Source: Planctomycetaceae bacterium UBA6172 (GTDB taxonomy: Bacteria > Planctomycetota > Planctomycetia > Pirellulales > Pirellulaceae). From it: DNA of 34,060 nt. The stretch spans positions 9,435 to 43,494 of the forward strand of contig DITY01000197.1 in NCBI GenBank assembly GCA_002422955.1, read 5' to 3'. Both the position numbers and the translations under genes were made by a program. A model generated the notes under the pieces. That model was not told where the DNA came from. It ran no database searches and saw only the letters and a list, made by a program, of their open reading frames with translations. Below, piece after piece: positions 8,663-18,656 of the stretch (its first letter is position 1; each line of letters begins with the position of its first letter).

Positions 8663-8758
8663 GCTTAATCCTTTCGCCCATCAGGCGATCGAGAGGGACA
8701 ATTTACAGCTGCGACGCCACGTGCGTGCCACCAGCGTGACACGACCGCGGCTAGGAAA

Positions 8759-10255
8759 TCACTTCTTGCCGGACGGTAGCTTCGAAACGAGCCGCAACGA
8801 AACAGTCAGCCCTTCGAGCTGATAATGCGGCATCAGATACATCTTGGAACTGTAATATCCCGGGTTGCTGGGATCTTCTTCCACGACGACTTCGGCCGCG
8901 GCCAAGGGGCGGCGAGCCTTATCCAAATCGGACGCCGCGTCCGGATTCGGTTCGACGTACTGGTTGATCCAGTTCGTCAACCAGCTCTGCAAAGCCGGAC
9001 GCGTCATGCTGGAGCCGATCTTATCCCGCACCATGCATTTCAGGTAATGCGCGAAGCGGCAGGTCGCGAACAGGTAGGGCAACCGCGCGGCCAGGTTGGC
9101 ATTGGCGGTGGCATCCGGATCGTCATACTCAGCCGGCTTCTGCAATGACTGCGCGCCGATGAAAGCCGCCAGGTCCGAGTTCTTGCGATGGATCAGTGGC
9201 ATGAACCCGTTCCGCGCCAATTCGGCTTCCCGGCGGTCGCTGATCGCGATCTCCGTGGGGCACTTCATATCGACCCCGCCGTCATCGGTGGGGAAGGTAT
9301 GACAAGGCAGTCCCTCGACGGCGCCACCGGTTTCGATCCCGCGGATTTGGGTACACCAGCCATATAGCTTGAAGGCCCGGTTGATGTTCACCGCCATCGC
9401 ATAGGCCGCGTTCGTCCAGGTGTAGCGGCGATGATCGGCGCCGGCAACATCCTCTTCAAACGCGAACCCTTCGGTCGGGTTGGTTTTCGCTCCATAGGGC
9501 AAACGCGATAGGAACCTCGGCATGCACATCCCGATGTATCGCGAATCGTCCGCTTCCCGTAGGCTCCGCCACGGAGCATACTCCGGCGTTTCAAAAATCT
9601 TGGTCAGGTCACGGGGGTTACTCAGCTCCTGCCAAGAATCGAATTGCATCGTGGCCGGCGAAACGCCGGTGATGAACGGGGCATGTGCCGCGGCGGCGAT
9701 ACCCTGCATCTCGGTGAGCAACGCCACATCGGGCGGGCTGTGGTCGAAGAAGTAATCGCCGACGAGGCAACCGTACGGCGCGCCGCCGAACTGGCCGAAC
9801 TCCTCTTCGTAAATCTTCTTGAAGATCGGACTTTGATCCCAAGCCGTACCTTTGAACTTCTTGAGCGTTTTGCCCAACTCGTTCTTGGAAATGTTCATGA
9901 CACGAATCTTCAATGTCGTGTCGGTCTCGGTGTTGTTGACGAGATAATGCAAGCCACTCCAGGCACTTTCCAGGGCCTGAAACTCCTCGTGATGGAGGAT
10001 CTCGTTGACCTGCTCACTCAGCTTCCGATCGATCTCGGCGATGATCCCTTCGATCGATGCCAAGGCATCTCCCGAAATGACCGATGCCCCTTCGAGGACT
10101 TGTGCGGCCAAGGTTTTGACCGCCGCACGGATCGCTTGACTGGAGGAGTCCGATTTGGGACGAAACTCCTTGGTCAACAGAGATTCGAAATCGTTGCCCG
10201 TCGTCGCTTCCGCGGCGGACGTTGCGAGCGGTTGTTGAGATGCGTCTGACGACAT
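8759..10255 (-). CDS. tssC: T6SS sheath large subunit TssC (VipB)
   Basis: TssC is the large subunit of the contractile sheath, assembling with TssB in the cytoplasm. The 498-aa product is full length. The N-terminus has the helix FESLLTKEFRP, equivalent to the ClpV-recognition helix of VipB, then HHEEFQALESAWSGLHYLV, YGCLVGDYFFDH, the MPRFLSRLPYG motif, and the complete C-terminal strand-exchange domain (SSMTRPALQSWLTNWINQYV to LEGLTVSLRLVSKLP). The ATG at 10255 has an AGGA 8-9 nt upstream, supporting it over the frame's earlier Met at 10276. tssB ends 63 bp before. It is the reference for judging the fused paralogue at 14079-15974. Confidence 0.97.
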   Translation of the reverse strand: MSSDASQQPLATSAAEATTGNDFESLLTKEFRPKSDSSSQAIRAAVKTLAAQVLEGASVISGDALASIEGIIAEIDRKLSEQVNEILHHEEFQALESAWSGLHYLVNNTETDTTLKIRVMNISKNELGKTLKKFKGTAWDQSPIFKKIYEEEFGQFGGAPYGCLVGDYFFDHSPPDVALLTEMQGIAAAAHAPFITGVSPATMQFDSWQELSNPRDLTKIFETPEYAPWRSLREADDSRYIGMCMPRFLSRLPYGAKTNPTEGFAFEEDVAGADHRRYTWTNAAYAMAVNINRAFKLYGWCTQIRGIETGGAVEGLPCHTFPTDDGGVDMKCPTEIAISDRREAELARNGFMPLIHRKNSDLAAFIGAQSLQKPAEYDDPDATANANLAARLPYLFATCRFAHYLKCMVRDKIGSSMTRPALQSWLTNWINQYVEPNPDAASDLDKARRPLAAAEVVVEEDPSNPGYYSSKMYLMPHYQLEGLTVSLRLVSKLPSGKK

Positions 10256-10318
10256 ATTGAATTCCTGTTGGACCAACGCGGAGACTGATGGAGGTTTCGT
10301 TAAAAAGGGACGCGCGGC

Positions 10319-10831
10319 CTACGAAGGCGGCGCATCCGACGGCTTAGGTACTGAACTGAGCGTCTTCAAAAGCTCCGGATCTTCCAAAATCTTGGCGATC
10401 AACTGCTCAGCCCCTGATTTGCCGTCCATGTAGGTGATCAGATTCGACAGTTCGGTTCGTGTTTCCAGCAATTTTCGCAGCGGCTCGACCTTCCGTGCTA
10501 CCGCGGCGGGCGAGAAATCATCCATCGACTCGAATGAGACGTCGACGTTGAGATTCCCTTCGCCGGACAGCGTATTGGGGACGCGGAACGCCACCCGCGG
10601 ATTCATCGCCTTGAGCCGGTCGTCGAAATTGTCGACGTCGATCTCGAGAAATTTACGGTCAGGAACCGCTGGCAATTTTTCGGCCGGGTTGCCCGACAAG
10701 TCGGACATCACGCCCATTACGAACGGGAGCTGAACTTTCTTTTCGGACCCGTAAACCTCGACGTCGTATTCGATTTGGACGCGTGGCGCGCGATTGCGCG
10801 CGATGAACTTCTGTGAACTAGCCTTGGCCAC
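10319..10831 (-). CDS. tssB: T6SS sheath small subunit TssB (VipA)
   Basis: TssB is the small sheath subunit, which interlocks with TssC and is bound by ImpE/TagJ in some systems. The 170-aa length is typical. The family pattern is complete: VQIEYDVEVYG strand, LPFVMGVMSDLSG, the FLEIDVDNFDDRL motif, SFESMDDFSP and a helix ending SNLITYMDG. The start is GTG at 10831 with GGAG about 8 nt upstream. The 126-bp gap to tssA contains an 18-bp tandem duplication and T-rich runs, so an internal promoter for the sheath genes is possible. Confidence 0.97.
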   Translation of the reverse strand: MAKASSQKFIARNRAPRVQIEYDVEVYGSEKKVQLPFVMGVMSDLSGNPAEKLPAVPDRKFLEIDVDNFDDRLKAMNPRVAFRVPNTLSGEGNLNVDVSFESMDDFSPAAVARKVEPLRKLLETRTELSNLITYMDGKSGAEQLIAKILEDPELLKTLSSVPKPSDAPPS

Positions 10832-10906
10832 GAGTTATCTCCGAAGGGAATACGGGCGGGGTTGCAATGGCCGCTGGTGCTTGAGTCAGCGAACGGTCGC
10901 GCAGCA

Positions 10907-10942
10907 TATCAGAAGCGATCGACCTATCAGAAGCGACCGACG
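10907..10942. repeat. 18-bp direct tandem duplication in the tssA-tssB gap
   Basis: Two adjacent 18-bp units, each beginning TATCAGAAGCGA, occupy 10907-10924 and 10925-10942 with two mismatches. They lie upstream of tssB on the transcribed strand. They could form paired binding sites for a regulator or simply be a slippage duplication. No known regulator motif was recognised. Confidence 0.6.
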
Positions 10943-10957
10943 GATAAAAATTAGCGG

Positions 10958-12172
10958 CTAAAAAAAATCGTCCGCCGGAGCCGGGGGCGAAGGCTCCTGT
11001 TTGGGGGGGGCGTACTCGAGTTGGGGCGGCGGGCTATACGGCCCAGGCGCCGGCCCCACCGACGGAGGCGTCAAGTCACTCGGCCCGCCGGCGAAGGCCC
11101 GGGCCCGGTCGAGCCCCTCGGGGATCATGTCCTGCAGGACCTCCAGGAACGACATGTTCGCCATCCGTCGCGCCCGCCCCAGCAGCAGCGGCAGGGGGCT
11201 GGAAGGTTCGTACTGCCGGTAGTAGGCGAGGATCTGATCGAGCAGGGCGAGCACTTCCTGACGTGAGCCGATCGGCCCGCTGAGATGCGGGGTTCGCCTG
11301 GCCCCGCGGGCCACCGACTGCTCGCCATCATCCCAGGAGGTCGACTCCGCGGCGCCGGCGAAACCTGCCGCATCGGCCACCGCGTCCGAACCCTCGCCCG
11401 GTTCGCTCGCGTCCGCCACCGCGGCGTCCGGCGTCTCGATCGCGCTCCGCTCGGTCCACCATCGCCCGAGTTGGGCCTCGATGCGTTTGAGCAGGTCGCG
11501 GATCGCCTGCAGGTTCGGCGCTCGGGAGGTACCGACCTGCTGGGTGATGTACTTTTCCAACGTCGCGCATGCGGCGGTGGCGGCCTGCAGCGAGTCCCGC
11601 CGCGCCGCCAGTCGATCCAACTCGCTGTTGCTCACAATCGCCTGCGCCTCGCCGGGAGGCATCCGCGGAGTCTCGCCGGCGCTCAGCGGCTTGACATCGG
11701 CCCAGGTGACAGCCCCGAGCACGGGTACGGAAAGCAGCGGCGTCAGCTCGATCTGCCGGAGCATCGGTGCGGCGATCAAGGCGCTCAAGGCATTCACCCG
11801 CGCCGCCGGATCGTTGTCGTCGTCCTCATCGAGCTGGGGGTGCATCGAATCCCAGAACGCCGAGTTGATCTGCTCGGTTACCTGCAGGGCCTCGGCGAGG
11901 CCTTCGAACCCGTGGGTGCGAAGCGATGCTTGACAAAGATAGATGCAGACCCGCAGATCCTTCGTCCGCGTCAACAGCTCCAGCGCCTTCTCGCGGACCG
12001 TCGCCCAGTCGGGCTCCTCCCCTTCAAGCACCGAGCTACCCATCTGCAGCTCCGGCTTGCCGGCAGCAGCTCGCTCCATTTCGGAGAAGTCGGGGTCGTA
12101 TTCCAAGTCCTCGCCGGACGGCAGCCCCGGATCGATGGGCTGAATCAGTGCGGACAGATCGAGCGAAGGCAT
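10958..12172 (-). CDS. tssA: T6SS protein TssA (ImpA N-terminal family)
   Basis: TssA proteins initiate or cap sheath-tube assembly. The 404-aa product has an ImpA_N domain over roughly the first 130 residues (LIQPIDPGLPSGEDLEYDP, then EPDWATVREKALELLTRTKD and a helix CIYLCQASLRTHGFEGLAEA). A long helical middle follows, then a low-complexity Ala/Asp/Glu-rich linker (about 250-290). The C-terminal helical block SRQEVLALLDQILAYYRQYE with PLPLLLGRARRMANMSFLEV is typical of the shorter TssA class. A Pro-rich tail ends in acidic DDFF. The ATG at 12172 was chosen over the earlier Met (12205) because ImpA_N begins here. No clear Shine-Dalgarno is present. It is the first core T6SS gene of the minus-strand block, with a sigma54-like promoter about 75 bp upstream. 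Confidence 0.94.
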   Translation of the reverse strand: MPSLDLSALIQPIDPGLPSGEDLEYDPDFSEMERAAAGKPELQMGSSVLEGEEPDWATVREKALELLTRTKDLRVCIYLCQASLRTHGFEGLAEALQVTEQINSAFWDSMHPQLDEDDDNDPAARVNALSALIAAPMLRQIELTPLLSVPVLGAVTWADVKPLSAGETPRMPPGEAQAIVSNSELDRLAARRDSLQAATAACATLEKYITQQVGTSRAPNLQAIRDLLKRIEAQLGRWWTERSAIETPDAAVADASEPGEGSDAVADAAGFAGAAESTSWDDGEQSVARGARRTPHLSGPIGSRQEVLALLDQILAYYRQYEPSSPLPLLLGRARRMANMSFLEVLQDMIPEGLDRARAFAGGPSDLTPPSVGPAPGPYSPPPQLEYAPPKQEPSPPAPADDFF

Positions 12173-12245
12173 GGGAGATGACTCGGGGCAGAGGCGGAAG
12201 ACCAAAACGCGGGCGATTCCGGCGAGCGGCTTCGACCATGTATTA

Positions 12246-12261
12246 TGCTAGCCATTTGCCC
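12246..12261 (-). promoter_or_regulatory. Candidate sigma54 (-24/-12) promoter upstream of tssA
   Basis: On the minus strand the sequence GGGCAAATGGCTAGCA has the obligatory GG and GC separated by 10 nt and matches 8 of the 12 informative positions of the sigma54 consensus. Transcription would start near 12235, giving a leader of about 63 nt before tssA. A sigma70-like CATAAT (12242-12247) overlaps it but has no convincing -35. Many T6SS clusters are sigma54-dependent, which makes the match plausible. It remains a visual candidate. Confidence 0.35.
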
Positions 12262-12288
12262 CAGAGGCGATCGTTTGCGTGAAAAGTG

Positions 12289-12313
12289 AGGCGAAAGGTG
12301 GCAAGCTTCGCCT
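12289..12313 (-). promoter_or_regulatory. Perfect 7-bp inverted repeat upstream of the tssA promoter candidate
   Basis: AGGCGAA (12289-12295) and TTCGCCT (12307-12313) form a perfect inverted repeat with an 11-nt spacer. On the minus strand it is followed by CACTTTT, so it could be a weak terminator for the upstream beta-barrel gene. Alternatively it lies about 65 bp upstream of the predicted tssA start site and could bind a regulator. Confidence 0.4.
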
Positions 12314-12430
12314 TGGTCGGCCCGGTCGCGGGGAAAGACGTCGCTGTCGGTGAGCCGCTCCCCCGGGTGCCGGCTGACGAAGCAGCGGTCGGGAAAATGG
12401 GTCGGCCGCAAGGCCCAGACTGCCGCGCCC

Positions 12431-12464
12431 CAGGATCAGCAGGTTAACAGGATCAGCGGGTTAA
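12431..12464. repeat. 17-bp near-perfect tandem repeat covering the end of the beta-barrel gene
   Basis: CAGGATCAGCAGGTTAA (12431-12447) is followed directly by the same 17 bp with one A-to-G change (12448-12464). The second unit contains the TGA stop and the last three codons of the minus-strand gene. A second in-frame stop (TAA) follows two codons later, created by the repeat. It looks like a recent local duplication. Confidence 0.75.
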
Positions 12465-13820
12465 CCGCAGCTCGAGGCGGAGCAGCGTATCGTAATACCG
12501 TTGGTGAGAGAACCCGAAACCGAGGCCAACCCCGCAGTCGATCGCGCCGATGTCGCCCCCTTTGTCTCGGGTGAAACGGATCCCCGGGACGAGCATCGCA
12601 GTATTGTCATCGTCGACCCGAATGCTGCCAAACGGCCCCGTCTTCTGTCCTGCCAAGAAATTGATGCTCTGCATTTCCAGCGTCGGGATGATGGCCGTGG
12701 ACAGCGTCTCGTGCCAGACCGTGCTCAGACCGAAACCGTAGGTCAGCACATCCCCGGCCGCCTCCGGATTCGCCCCCAACGGCAGCCAATACTTCAGTTC
12801 GGCATGGAGGTAGGTCCAGTCGGTATAGCGGTAACGGGCCAAAACCCCGGGTTCCATCGACACATGCCCGGTCCCGGCGCCGATCCGCTTGTTGCCACTG
12901 GGGGTATGGAGGCGGAACATCTGGGCGATTTGGAGCCGCTCCGCGTCCAACACCCGAGTCTTCTGGGTGATGCGGATGTCGCCAAACGCCGAGTGCCCGT
13001 CACCGAACTCGGGCGAATAGCCTTGGATCGGGAACTCGGTCTGGACCGAAAACGCATCGCTTCCGATTTCGAACATGAAGTTGAATTGGCGGGTATCGAT
13101 ATCGCCTTGATATCCCGGGCCGACGGGGTCCGCCGCCCAGTAGTATTCGTTGCGATCGGGGAATTGCAGCCCAAAGCCGAAGTCCGTTCGGAACCGCAGT
13201 TGGTTTCGTGGCTGAGTCGTATCGAGGATCAACGGCGCGTGGGGCACCCACAGCATCCCCATCCCGGCATCCACCCGCTGACGGGTGGCCAGCAGCCGAT
13301 CCGTCGCCCCGACGGCCCACTGGGAGAACCGTGAGTAAGTCGAGCGGCGATGAAATCGCTCCAGAGTCACCTGCAAGGCATGCCCGGGACTGGCGAGCGG
13401 TGCGTCCAGCACCGAATACTCGCCCGCTCCCCCGAACTCGAATTCGAAGGGGGTCCAGCCGTCGGCCAGCGGTTCGGGCTGGCGGCCCGAGATCGGTTCC
13501 CCCAGCGACGGCGTCGAAACCAGCGGCGGATTCTCGGCCCAGCCATCAGGCCACGCATCGACCTGGTCCAACCGGTCCTGAAAGGCATTGGGGACGGGGG
13601 CGGCGGGGTCGCGCGTCAAAGGCGGAAGGCGGCGCGGGCGAGGGGCGTTCGGCGCGACTGCCGTCGCGGGCACCGACGACGATGGCGGCGGGTTCTGAGC
13701 GGCCAGCGAGGACGCGGCCAGCAACTGGAAGCCCAGCAGGCACGCGACCAGCCGCCACCGGATCGGCTTGCCGCCGCCACGGTGACCGGATTGTCGCGCT
13801 GCTGAGACGCTCCCTGACAT
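12453..13820 (-). CDS. Predicted outer-membrane beta-barrel protein, T6SS-linked
   Basis: The 455-aa product has a long N-terminal signal peptide: a basic region ending PIRWR, a hydrophobic core (LVACLLGFQLLAASS), and a likely cleavage near LAA-Q at residue ~41. A Pro-rich segment follows (~45-75), then a mature part dominated by alternating aromatic and polar strands such as NQLRFRTDFGFGLQF, RQFNFMFEIGSDAFSVQTEF and FGDIRITQKTRVL. This resembles porin-like or phenol-degradation MetA-type transporters in style, but I cannot name a family firmly. The second Met (13820) is preferred because GGTGA lies 9 nt upstream; an earlier Met is at 13829. It is co-directional with tssA (280 bp gap) and could be the first gene of that transcription unit. 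A role as an outer-membrane component is possible but unproven. Confidence 0.7.
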   Translation of the reverse strand: MSGSVSAARQSGHRGGGKPIRWRLVACLLGFQLLAASSLAAQNPPPSSSVPATAVAPNAPRPRRLPPLTRDPAAPVPNAFQDRLDQVDAWPDGWAENPPLVSTPSLGEPISGRQPEPLADGWTPFEFEFGGAGEYSVLDAPLASPGHALQVTLERFHRRSTYSRFSQWAVGATDRLLATRQRVDAGMGMLWVPHAPLILDTTQPRNQLRFRTDFGFGLQFPDRNEYYWAADPVGPGYQGDIDTRQFNFMFEIGSDAFSVQTEFPIQGYSPEFGDGHSAFGDIRITQKTRVLDAERLQIAQMFRLHTPSGNKRIGAGTGHVSMEPGVLARYRYTDWTYLHAELKYWLPLGANPEAAGDVLTYGFGLSTVWHETLSTAIIPTLEMQSINFLAGQKTGPFGSIRVDDDNTAMLVPGIRFTRDKGGDIGAIDCGVGLGFGFSHQRYYDTLLRLELRLTR

Positions 13821-14078
13821 GATTGGCATTCACCCGCTTTGGCCCTGGCCTGTCGGCTCGGGTCCACACATCCGCAAGGATACCGCTGACGCGGAGTCTA
13901 CGGCGCGAGCGGCGCAGATAAAGCCCACCCGACCCCTAACAACGGATCGACACAACGGTTTGTATCGGTTGTGACGTCCCCGCTCATTTCCTCAACTTTG
14001 CTACATTTGACAGTTTTCCACCGCGATCAGCTTTTCAGCCCTGCTTGACCCCTTCTCAACATCAACCGAGCCGATGCG
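13821..14078. promoter_or_regulatory. Divergent intergenic region with a dyad and short direct repeats
   Basis: This is the only divergent gap in the locus and so should hold the promoter for the 18-kb plus-strand unit. It contains an inverted repeat CACAAC/GTTGTG (13951-13956 and 13968-13973, 11-nt spacer) and a direct repeat of ACAACGG (13939-13945 and 13952-13958). A perfect TTGACA sits at 14007-14012 but no acceptable -10 hexamer follows at 16-18 nt. The dyad is an operator candidate; no defined promoter can be called. Confidence 0.4.
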
Positions 14079-15974
14079 ATGAAATTCGAATGCAACTTCG
14101 GGACGCTCCGTCAGGGGCCACCACCGACGAACCCCGGAGACTCCGTTCCCTTTCGGATCGCGATCTTGGGCGATTTCTCGGGCCGCGCTCTCTCCGGAAG
14201 GCTCGATACGGGCGCGGAACTGGCCAAACTCAAGCCGCTGCGGGTCGACGTCGACAATCTCGACGACATCCTTGAGCGGATGAAAATTTCGATCACCTTG
14301 CCACTGGCGGGGGTTGGCGGCGATTCGGACGAAGGATCAGAAAAGGCAGTGGAACTCGAGATCGGCTCGATGGACGATTTCCATCCCGATGAGCTATTCG
14401 ACAAACTCGCAGTGTTCGAAGAACTGGCATCGTTGCGGCAGCGACTGGGGAATGACCGCACCTACAAAGCCGCCGCCGCGGAGGTCCGGGGCTGGAGCGA
14501 GGACGCCGACGAGCTTCCCGTCAAGCGAAAACGCCGTAAACGGGCCAGTCGCGCGACCACCGTTCCCGCAGCGGGCAAGTTAGGCGATTTCGCAAAATTG
14601 ATCGGCAAAAAGTCGGCCGGCGGCGACGGTGCTACGGACGTCGACGACCTGCTCCGCAGTTTGGTCACCCCGTACGTCACCGCCTCCCCCGACCCGGATC
14701 GTGATCAACTGATCGAAGCCGTGGACGCCAGCCTCTCGGCGGCGATGCGCGCGGTGTTGCACCAGAGTGAGTTTCAATCGCTGGAGGCGATTTGGCGCGG
14801 CGTCGACCTGCTGGTGCGGCGGTTGGAAACGGGCCGTACGCTGCAGATCGTGCTGTACGACATCTCGGCCGAAGAATTGGCGAGCGACCTCAGCGGCGCC
14901 GATGATTTGGAATCGACCGGCCTGTACAAGCTGTTGGTCGAGCAACCCGCCCTGGATACGGCGCAGGGCGCGATCGCAGCAATTTTGGGTTACTACCAAT
15001 TTGACGAGACTTCGACCCACGCCGAGCTGTTGGGGCGGATCGCCAAGATCGCGGCGGCGGCCAACGCCCCCTTCGTGGCGTCGATCGATAAACGCTGTTT
15101 GGATCGCGAACCGATTCAAGACCGACCCCGCGACGAGGTGGAAGCCTGGGCCGCGGTGAAGCAGATGCCGGAGGCCAAGTTCCTGGCGCTGACCGTCCCG
15201 CAATTCCTGCTGCGGCTCCCCTACGGCAAGAAGAGCGACCCGATCGATGCTTTCACTTTTGAAGAGTTCACCCCGCTGACCGGCGTATCCGGCATGTTGT
15301 GGGGCAACGGCGTGTTGCTGGTCGGTCTGATGTTAGGCCAGACCTTCGCGGCCCAGGGCCGTAAAAAGATGCGGCTCGGGTCGATCCTGTCCTTCGATGA
15401 CATGCCCTATCACTACTGGACCGACAGCGACGGCGATCAGGTCGCGTTGCCCTGCACCGACCGCTTGTTGTCGCACAAGGTCGCCGCAACGGTCCGCGGT
15501 TGGGGCTATATCCCGCTGCTGTCGCTCAAGGGGCAACCGGCCGTCCGCTTGGGCGGGGCGATCAGTCTGGCCGGCGTCGAACTGGCCGGGTCTTGGCCCG
15601 ACAGCGGCTCGGTCGAAGTCCCCACGGCAGCGGCGAAATCGCCGGCCGGCAAGGCTGGTGACGCCGAGTGGCGCGATGACCTGCGGTGGAACTCGGGCGA
15701 TGACGACGATTCCTCCAGCTTCGGCTCCGACAACTCCGACGACGATTCCAGCTTCGGGTCCAGCGACTCCAGCGACCTGTCGAGCCTGCTGTCGGATGAC
15801 TCCCGCGGTTCCTCATCGGACGATGCGGACACATCCCTGGAGGCGCTGATGGCTCAGATGTCGTGCGACGATTCCCCCAGCGATTCCTCGGGCGGCTCGT
15901 CGGCAGATACCGACCCCTCGGACGATAGCGACGGCATGGACCCTGAATTAGCCAAATTGCTCGCGGACCTGTAG
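14079..15974 (+). CDS. Fused TssB-TssC sheath paralogue with Ser/Asp-rich tail, lacking the TssC C-terminal domain
   Basis: The 631-aa protein joins a TssB-like part to a TssC-like part. Residues ~22-125 match TssB: VPFRIAILGDFSG, LRVDVDNLDDIL, and SMDDFHPDELFDKL. A basic linker (about 146-160, KRKRRKRASR) leads into a TssC-like part at ~165-505, with DDLLRSLVTPYV aligning to the ClpV-recognition helix, then VLHQSEFQSLEAIWRGVDLLV and the VPQFLLRLPYGKK motif. The complete TssC gene at 8759-10255 continues with a ~100-residue strand-exchange domain. Here that is absent and replaced from ~540 by an acidic Ser/Asp tail ending in MDPELAKLLADL. Second TssC paralogues (ImpD/TssC40 type) exist in some imp-like clusters; the fusion and tail are the unusual parts. 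It is first in the plus-strand unit and has no clear Shine-Dalgarno. Confidence 0.9.
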   Translation: MKFECNFGTLRQGPPPTNPGDSVPFRIAILGDFSGRALSGRLDTGAELAKLKPLRVDVDNLDDILERMKISITLPLAGVGGDSDEGSEKAVELEIGSMDDFHPDELFDKLAVFEELASLRQRLGNDRTYKAAAAEVRGWSEDADELPVKRKRRKRASRATTVPAAGKLGDFAKLIGKKSAGGDGATDVDDLLRSLVTPYVTASPDPDRDQLIEAVDASLSAAMRAVLHQSEFQSLEAIWRGVDLLVRRLETGRTLQIVLYDISAEELASDLSGADDLESTGLYKLLVEQPALDTAQGAIAAILGYYQFDETSTHAELLGRIAKIAAAANAPFVASIDKRCLDREPIQDRPRDEVEAWAAVKQMPEAKFLALTVPQFLLRLPYGKKSDPIDAFTFEEFTPLTGVSGMLWGNGVLLVGLMLGQTFAAQGRKKMRLGSILSFDDMPYHYWTDSDGDQVALPCTDRLLSHKVAATVRGWGYIPLLSLKGQPAVRLGGAISLAGVELAGSWPDSGSVEVPTAAAKSPAGKAGDAEWRDDLRWNSGDDDDSSSFGSDNSDDDSSFGSSDSSDLSSLLSDDSRGSSSDDADTSLEALMAQMSCDDSPSDSSGGSSADTDPSDDSDGMDPELAKLLADL

Positions 15975-16051
15975 ACTGCGGATTCCTTCGCGTTGAGGGC
16001 GGGGTTCGCAGCTCCGCCGTTGACCTTTCCCCGTTCGGCTGGACGTGCGAC

Positions 16052-16468
16052 ATGGCAGACCATCTCAAACGCTTAGAAAACCTGATGCGAAGTCTGAGCC
16101 GACTACCTGGGCTCGGTTTTCTCTCGGAGCAGGCCGACGCGCTGGTTATATCGGCCGAGACTTTCAAGGGCACCTTTGAGGATCCGATCGAAGAACAGAT
16201 GTTCGCCTTGGAGAGCGCCAAGCAGGGGATCCGGGAGTTCGGGACGGGGACTCTGAAGGATCTGCGGGGTCCTGACGAAGACGAGTCCGCCGACTCGGGG
16301 GATGCTCCATCGACAGGGGCGGCTCGATCCGGTCAGGGTAGCCAGCGTTCGGACGGCAAGACCGGCGATAAACCGATCGTCCGCTCGGCCGCCAGCACAC
16401 GGCCGCGGCAGTCGAAAGCAGACCTTCGTTTGCAGAAGAAAATGCTGACCCGAAAACTGCGGGGATAA
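16052..16468 (+). CDS. Small protein of unknown function between sheath paralogue and vgrG
   Basis: The 138-aa product is not recognised. Residues 1-75 look ordered and helical (MADHLKRLENLMRSLSRLPG, then a stretch around FEDPIEEQMFALESAKQGI). The rest is a polar, disordered Ser/Gly/Asp segment ending in a basic helix (ADLRLQKKMLTRKLRG). No signal peptide or membrane segment is present, so it is probably cytoplasmic. It sits 77 bp after the fused sheath gene and 57 bp before vgrG, a position where adaptor or chaperone proteins for the spike or cargo may occur. That role is an inference from location only. Confidence 0.7.
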   Translation: MADHLKRLENLMRSLSRLPGLGFLSEQADALVISAETFKGTFEDPIEEQMFALESAKQGIREFGTGTLKDLRGPDEDESADSGDAPSTGAARSGQGSQRSDGKTGDKPIVRSAASTRPRQSKADLRLQKKMLTRKLRG

Positions 16469-16525
16469 CCGGGCGTCGAGTCACGGTCCGCCCTGCGGGG
16501 CGAGCGGATCGTCGCCCCGTGGCTC

Positions 16526-18634
<2,109 letters not shown>

Positions 18635-18656
18635 CAGCCATCAAGGTAGATTTTTC

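Noticed and set aside
10943..10967. A/T-rich run with a TTAGC-GCTAA dyad after tssA as a terminator
   Set aside because: The dyad has a one-base centre and cannot form a usable hairpin; the T-run precedes it on the transcribed strand.
14007..14012. Perfect TTGACA as a promoter for the plus-strand unit
   Set aside because: No acceptable -10 hexamer lies 16-18 nt downstream, so it was not called as a promoter.
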